43,539 bases of DNA from an uncultured Bacilli bacterium (GTDB lineage Bacteria; Bacillota_I; Bacilli_A; RF39; UBA660), in contig CAKONI010000005.1 of the NCBI GenBank assembly GCA_934097105.1, positions 1 to 43,539 on the forward strand, in the 5' to 3' direction. Every line of letters starts with the position of its first letter. The first letter of the stretch is position 1. Made by a program: the position numbers and the translations under genes. The notes below the pieces were generated by a model. It searched no databases. It saw nothing but the letters and a program-made list of their open reading frames with translations, and was not told the DNA's origin. Shown one piece after another: positions 41,799-43,539 of the stretch.

Positions 41799-42999
41799 AA
41801 TGAGACTTAATTCTCCTAACAATAACAAAAGTAAAAACAAAAATTAAAATATAACAAACACCAGCAATAATTAAATTTCTATAATACCCAAAAAATCCCT
41901 TAAAAGAAACATGAGTATCCAAATCAAGATAAACAGGAACACTTTTTATAAACTCATCCTTATAATAAACATTAACATTTCCAAGAAAATCATTCTTCTT
42001 ATACTTCGGAGTAACAACACTAATCCCCTTATACCTTAAAGAAAGATTCTTCTTATCGTAACTCTTATCATAAAAAAGTCTAATATCATCCTTTGCCCTT
42101 ATATTAACTTTATCAAGTTTCAAATACTTAGTATCCAAACTAGCCAAAACATCACCCTTATCAATAACATTATAATACTTATAATTCTTAAAATAATACT
42201 CATAAATCGTTTTCGCATCCATCAAATGCTTCGGAGTCCCATACTCAAAAGATGCATTAGTAGTTATCAAAATATAAGTAGAATCACCCTTACTAGCATA
42301 ACTCATAAGAGCATACCCAGGGATATCATTATTACCAGTTTTACCACCTTTCAAATAAGGCATATCAAGTTCAAAAGTCTTAAGATAAGAATATATCGTA
42401 TGATAAATAACCTCACCACTAGAAACCTTATACTTAAAAGTACTCATCATATTCTTAAGAAGTTCATTATCAAGAGCGCTCCTCATAAGAATAAGCATAT
42501 CCCTCATCGTAGTCTGATTATCAACTTCATCAAGCCCAACAGGATTACTAAAACTAGAATTTTTCATACCAAGCTTCTTAGCCATATCATTCATAAGACT
42601 AGGAAAATCAGAAGAAACATCCAAAGCCAAAGCATAACCACAATCAGCACTACTTTCCATAATCAAAGAATAAAGAAAATCTCTATAAGTATAATCCTTT
42701 TTCCTATCAAAAGTAGAAATAGCAAGATCCTTCTCTTTAAGAAACTCATAATCAATCCCCTTAAGATTAATCTTCTTATCCAAATTAGGCTCCTTATCAA
42801 GAACAACCATCGCAGTCATAACCTTAGTAAGCGATGCAATATAAGCCTTTTTATCAGCATTTTTCTCATACATAACCTTATCCTCATCAACATTATACAA
42901 AATAACATTTCTAGAATAAATATCAAATTTCTCAGCATGTACACTAGAAAAAGTAAAAAAAACAATAAATATACAAATAAAAAAAATTAATTTTCTCAC
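41797..42999 (-). CDS. D-alanyl-D-alanine carboxypeptidase (DacA/DacF type)
   Basis: 400 aa, family S11 low-molecular-mass PBP that trims the terminal D-Ala of peptidoglycan stem peptides. Signal peptide 1-22 cleaved after VHA; catalytic S-x-x-K is Ser56-Leu-Thr-Lys59; KTG is in LKGGKTGN. The second motif, normally S-G-N or S-A-N, reads SSADCG, so the Asn is Asp. A C-terminal PBP5-like domain precedes a membrane anchor (LIIAGVCYILIFVFTFVIV) and the short basic tail RRIKSH. GTG 42999, 9 nt after AGAGG, is chosen; the TTG at 43008 overlaps that site. Convergent with proS. Confidence 0.9.
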   Translation of the reverse strand: MRKLIFFICIFIVFFTFSSVHAEKFDIYSRNVILYNVDEDKVMYEKNADKKAYIASLTKVMTAMVVLDKEPNLDKKINLKGIDYEFLKEKDLAISTFDRKKDYTYRDFLYSLIMESSADCGYALALDVSSDFPSLMNDMAKKLGMKNSSFSNPVGLDEVDNQTTMRDMLILMRSALDNELLKNMMSTFKYKVSSGEVIYHTIYSYLKTFELDMPYLKGGKTGNNDIPGYALMSYASKGDSTYILITTNASFEYGTPKHLMDAKTIYEYYFKNYKYYNVIDKGDVLASLDTKYLKLDKVNIRAKDDIRLFYDKSYDKKNLSLRYKGISVVTPKYKKNDFLGNVNVYYKDEFIKSVPVYLDLDTHVSFKGFFGYYRNLIIAGVCYILIFVFTFVIVRRIKSH

Positions 43000-43032
43000 A
43001 AATATCAACCTCTATTTTTAATATGTAACAAT

Positions 43033-43041
43033 ATTATAACA
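43033..43041 (-). promoter_or_regulatory. Extended -10 promoter of the carboxypeptidase gene
   Basis: On the minus strand TGTTATAAT, the same element as at 5700 and 9624, lies 34 nt before the GTG start. Confidence 0.55.
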
Positions 43042-43073
43042 CACAATTTTAAAAATTGTATAATTGTAAATGA

Positions 43074-43539
43074 TGTGAGACAAAATTTATAAAAAAATTA
43101 AAAGCAATATGATATAGTTATTATGTAATTATTGAATATTGTTTTTTTCTATAATTTTTTGTCTCATTTCAAGAGGAGATAACCAATTTAATGATTGCAT
43201 TGGAATATTATTGGAACGTTTTAGATAGGCTTTCATTTGTTTTAATAAATCATCATATGAGTAAAATTGTAAATATGAATAAAATCTTTGTTGATCGTTT
43301 CTATGGCTTCTTTCCGCTTTACCATTATGTCTAGGTGTACGTGGTCTAATTAGTTTATGAGTAATATTTAATTCGTTTAATAAAGCATCAAGAGGATGAA
43401 TTTTATCTGTTTTCATTGTATAAGTGAATTTTTGTCCGTTATCTGTTTGAATTATTTGTGGTTTATATCCGAAATAAACAATAGCTCTTTTAACAAAATC
43501 AATAGTTGAATAGGATGATTGTTCTTTATAAGGATAAAT
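43074..43539 (-). mobile_element. Insertion sequence, 3' part (continues beyond the window)
   Basis: A transposase gene runs off the window end. The likely element end is near 43074, where TGTGAGACAAAATT begins, about 55 bp after the transposase stop; IS ends of this type often begin with TG. The other end is outside the window, so inverted repeats and target duplication cannot be checked. Confidence 0.6.
43129..43539 (-). CDS. DDE-type transposase (IS481/IS3-like integrase core), 5' part missing
   Basis: The frame is open to the window edge, so the ATG at 43416 is internal. 136 residues are visible. They include the second catalytic Asp (IQTDNGQKFT) and the Glu (RHNGKAERSHR, 35-odd residues later), followed by the rve_3-like C-terminal segment (YLKRSNNIPMQSLNWLSPLE). 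The spacing fits the D-(x35)-E of retroviral-type integrase cores; the RPRTPRHNGKAERSHR phrase is typical of IS481/IS3-group enzymes. TTA/AAT codon use is unlike neighbouring genes. No frameshift or stop is seen in the visible part. Confidence 0.85.
   Translation of the reverse strand: MYPYKEQSSYSTIDFVKRAIVYFGYKPQIIQTDNGQKFTYTMKTDKIHPLDALLNELNITHKLIRPRTPRHNGKAERSHRNDQQRFYSYLQFYSYDDLLKQMKAYLKRSNNIPMQSLNWLSPLEMRQKIIEKNNIQ

Noticed and set aside
42226..42990. 254-codon plus-strand reading frame opposite the carboxypeptidase gene
   Set aside because: Ile/Asn/His-rich antisense translation with no motif; the minus-strand gene has signal peptide and active-site motifs.
1..43539. Mycoplasma-type genetic code (UGA = Trp)
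   Set aside because: Trp is encoded by TGG throughout and TGA ends several well-defined genes (yqfC, cdd, the 17119 methyltransferase, queA).

Overview
The window is A+T-rich DNA from a wall-forming, low-GC Gram-positive bacterium (Bacillota). Evidence is the FtsA/FtsZ pair, RNase HIII, a LytR-CpsA-Psr wall enzyme, a D-Ala-D-Ala carboxypeptidase, AGGAGG-type ribosome sites and the Firmicutes order yqfC-yqfD-...-ybeY-dgkA-cdd-era-yqzL-recO. UGA is used as a stop (e.g. ends of yqfC, cdd and the 17119 gene), so the code is standard and this is not a Mycoplasma. The style (BspA repeats, compact genome, heavy AUA/CUA/AAA use) fits uncultured gut Bacilli of the RF39/Erysipelotrichia kind, but that placement is an inference.

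Layout. 1-1.1 kb: end of a BspA-like repeat surface protein. 1.3-5.6 kb: parC, a small unknown gene and a convergent rnhC. 5.7-16.1 kb: an unusual block of an AMP-forming acyl-ligase, two 7-TM proteins that look like hybrid histidine kinases with every phosphotransfer residue lost, two PlsC-like acyltransferases, and ftsA-ftsZ in the middle. The two pseudokinases share an almost identical 3' third including the terminator, a sign of gene conversion. 16.1-22.2 kb: a 6-kb segment bounded by 58-bp direct repeats (52/58 identical) with different codon use. It carries a 28-codon leader ORF, a kinase-fold protein, two methyltransferases, a Nudix hydrolase and a HelD-type helicase.

22.2-31.3 kb: HD-domain protein, tRNA-Arg(CCU), an unknown gene, a PAP2 phosphatase that appears to start at AUA, an LCP enzyme, a flippase, queA-tgt, and a surface protein with a possible FGE/C-type-lectin-like C-terminus. 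31.4-33.9 kb: a compact bacteriocin operon: C39-peptidase ABC exporter, two overlapping double-glycine peptides each with a GxxxG motif, and a 52-residue membrane peptide that may give immunity. 34-38.9 kb: the conserved yqfC-yqfD-(vanZ-like)-ybeY-dgkA-cdd-era-yqzL-recO block. 38.9-43.0 kb: unknown gene, rpmF, proS and dacA. 43.07 kb to the end: the 3' part of an insertion sequence with a DDE transposase.

The best candidates for something undescribed are the acyl-ligase/pseudokinase/acyltransferase block around ftsAZ, the two-peptide bacteriocin operon, and the repeat-bounded island. No database search was possible; family names rest on motifs read in the translations.
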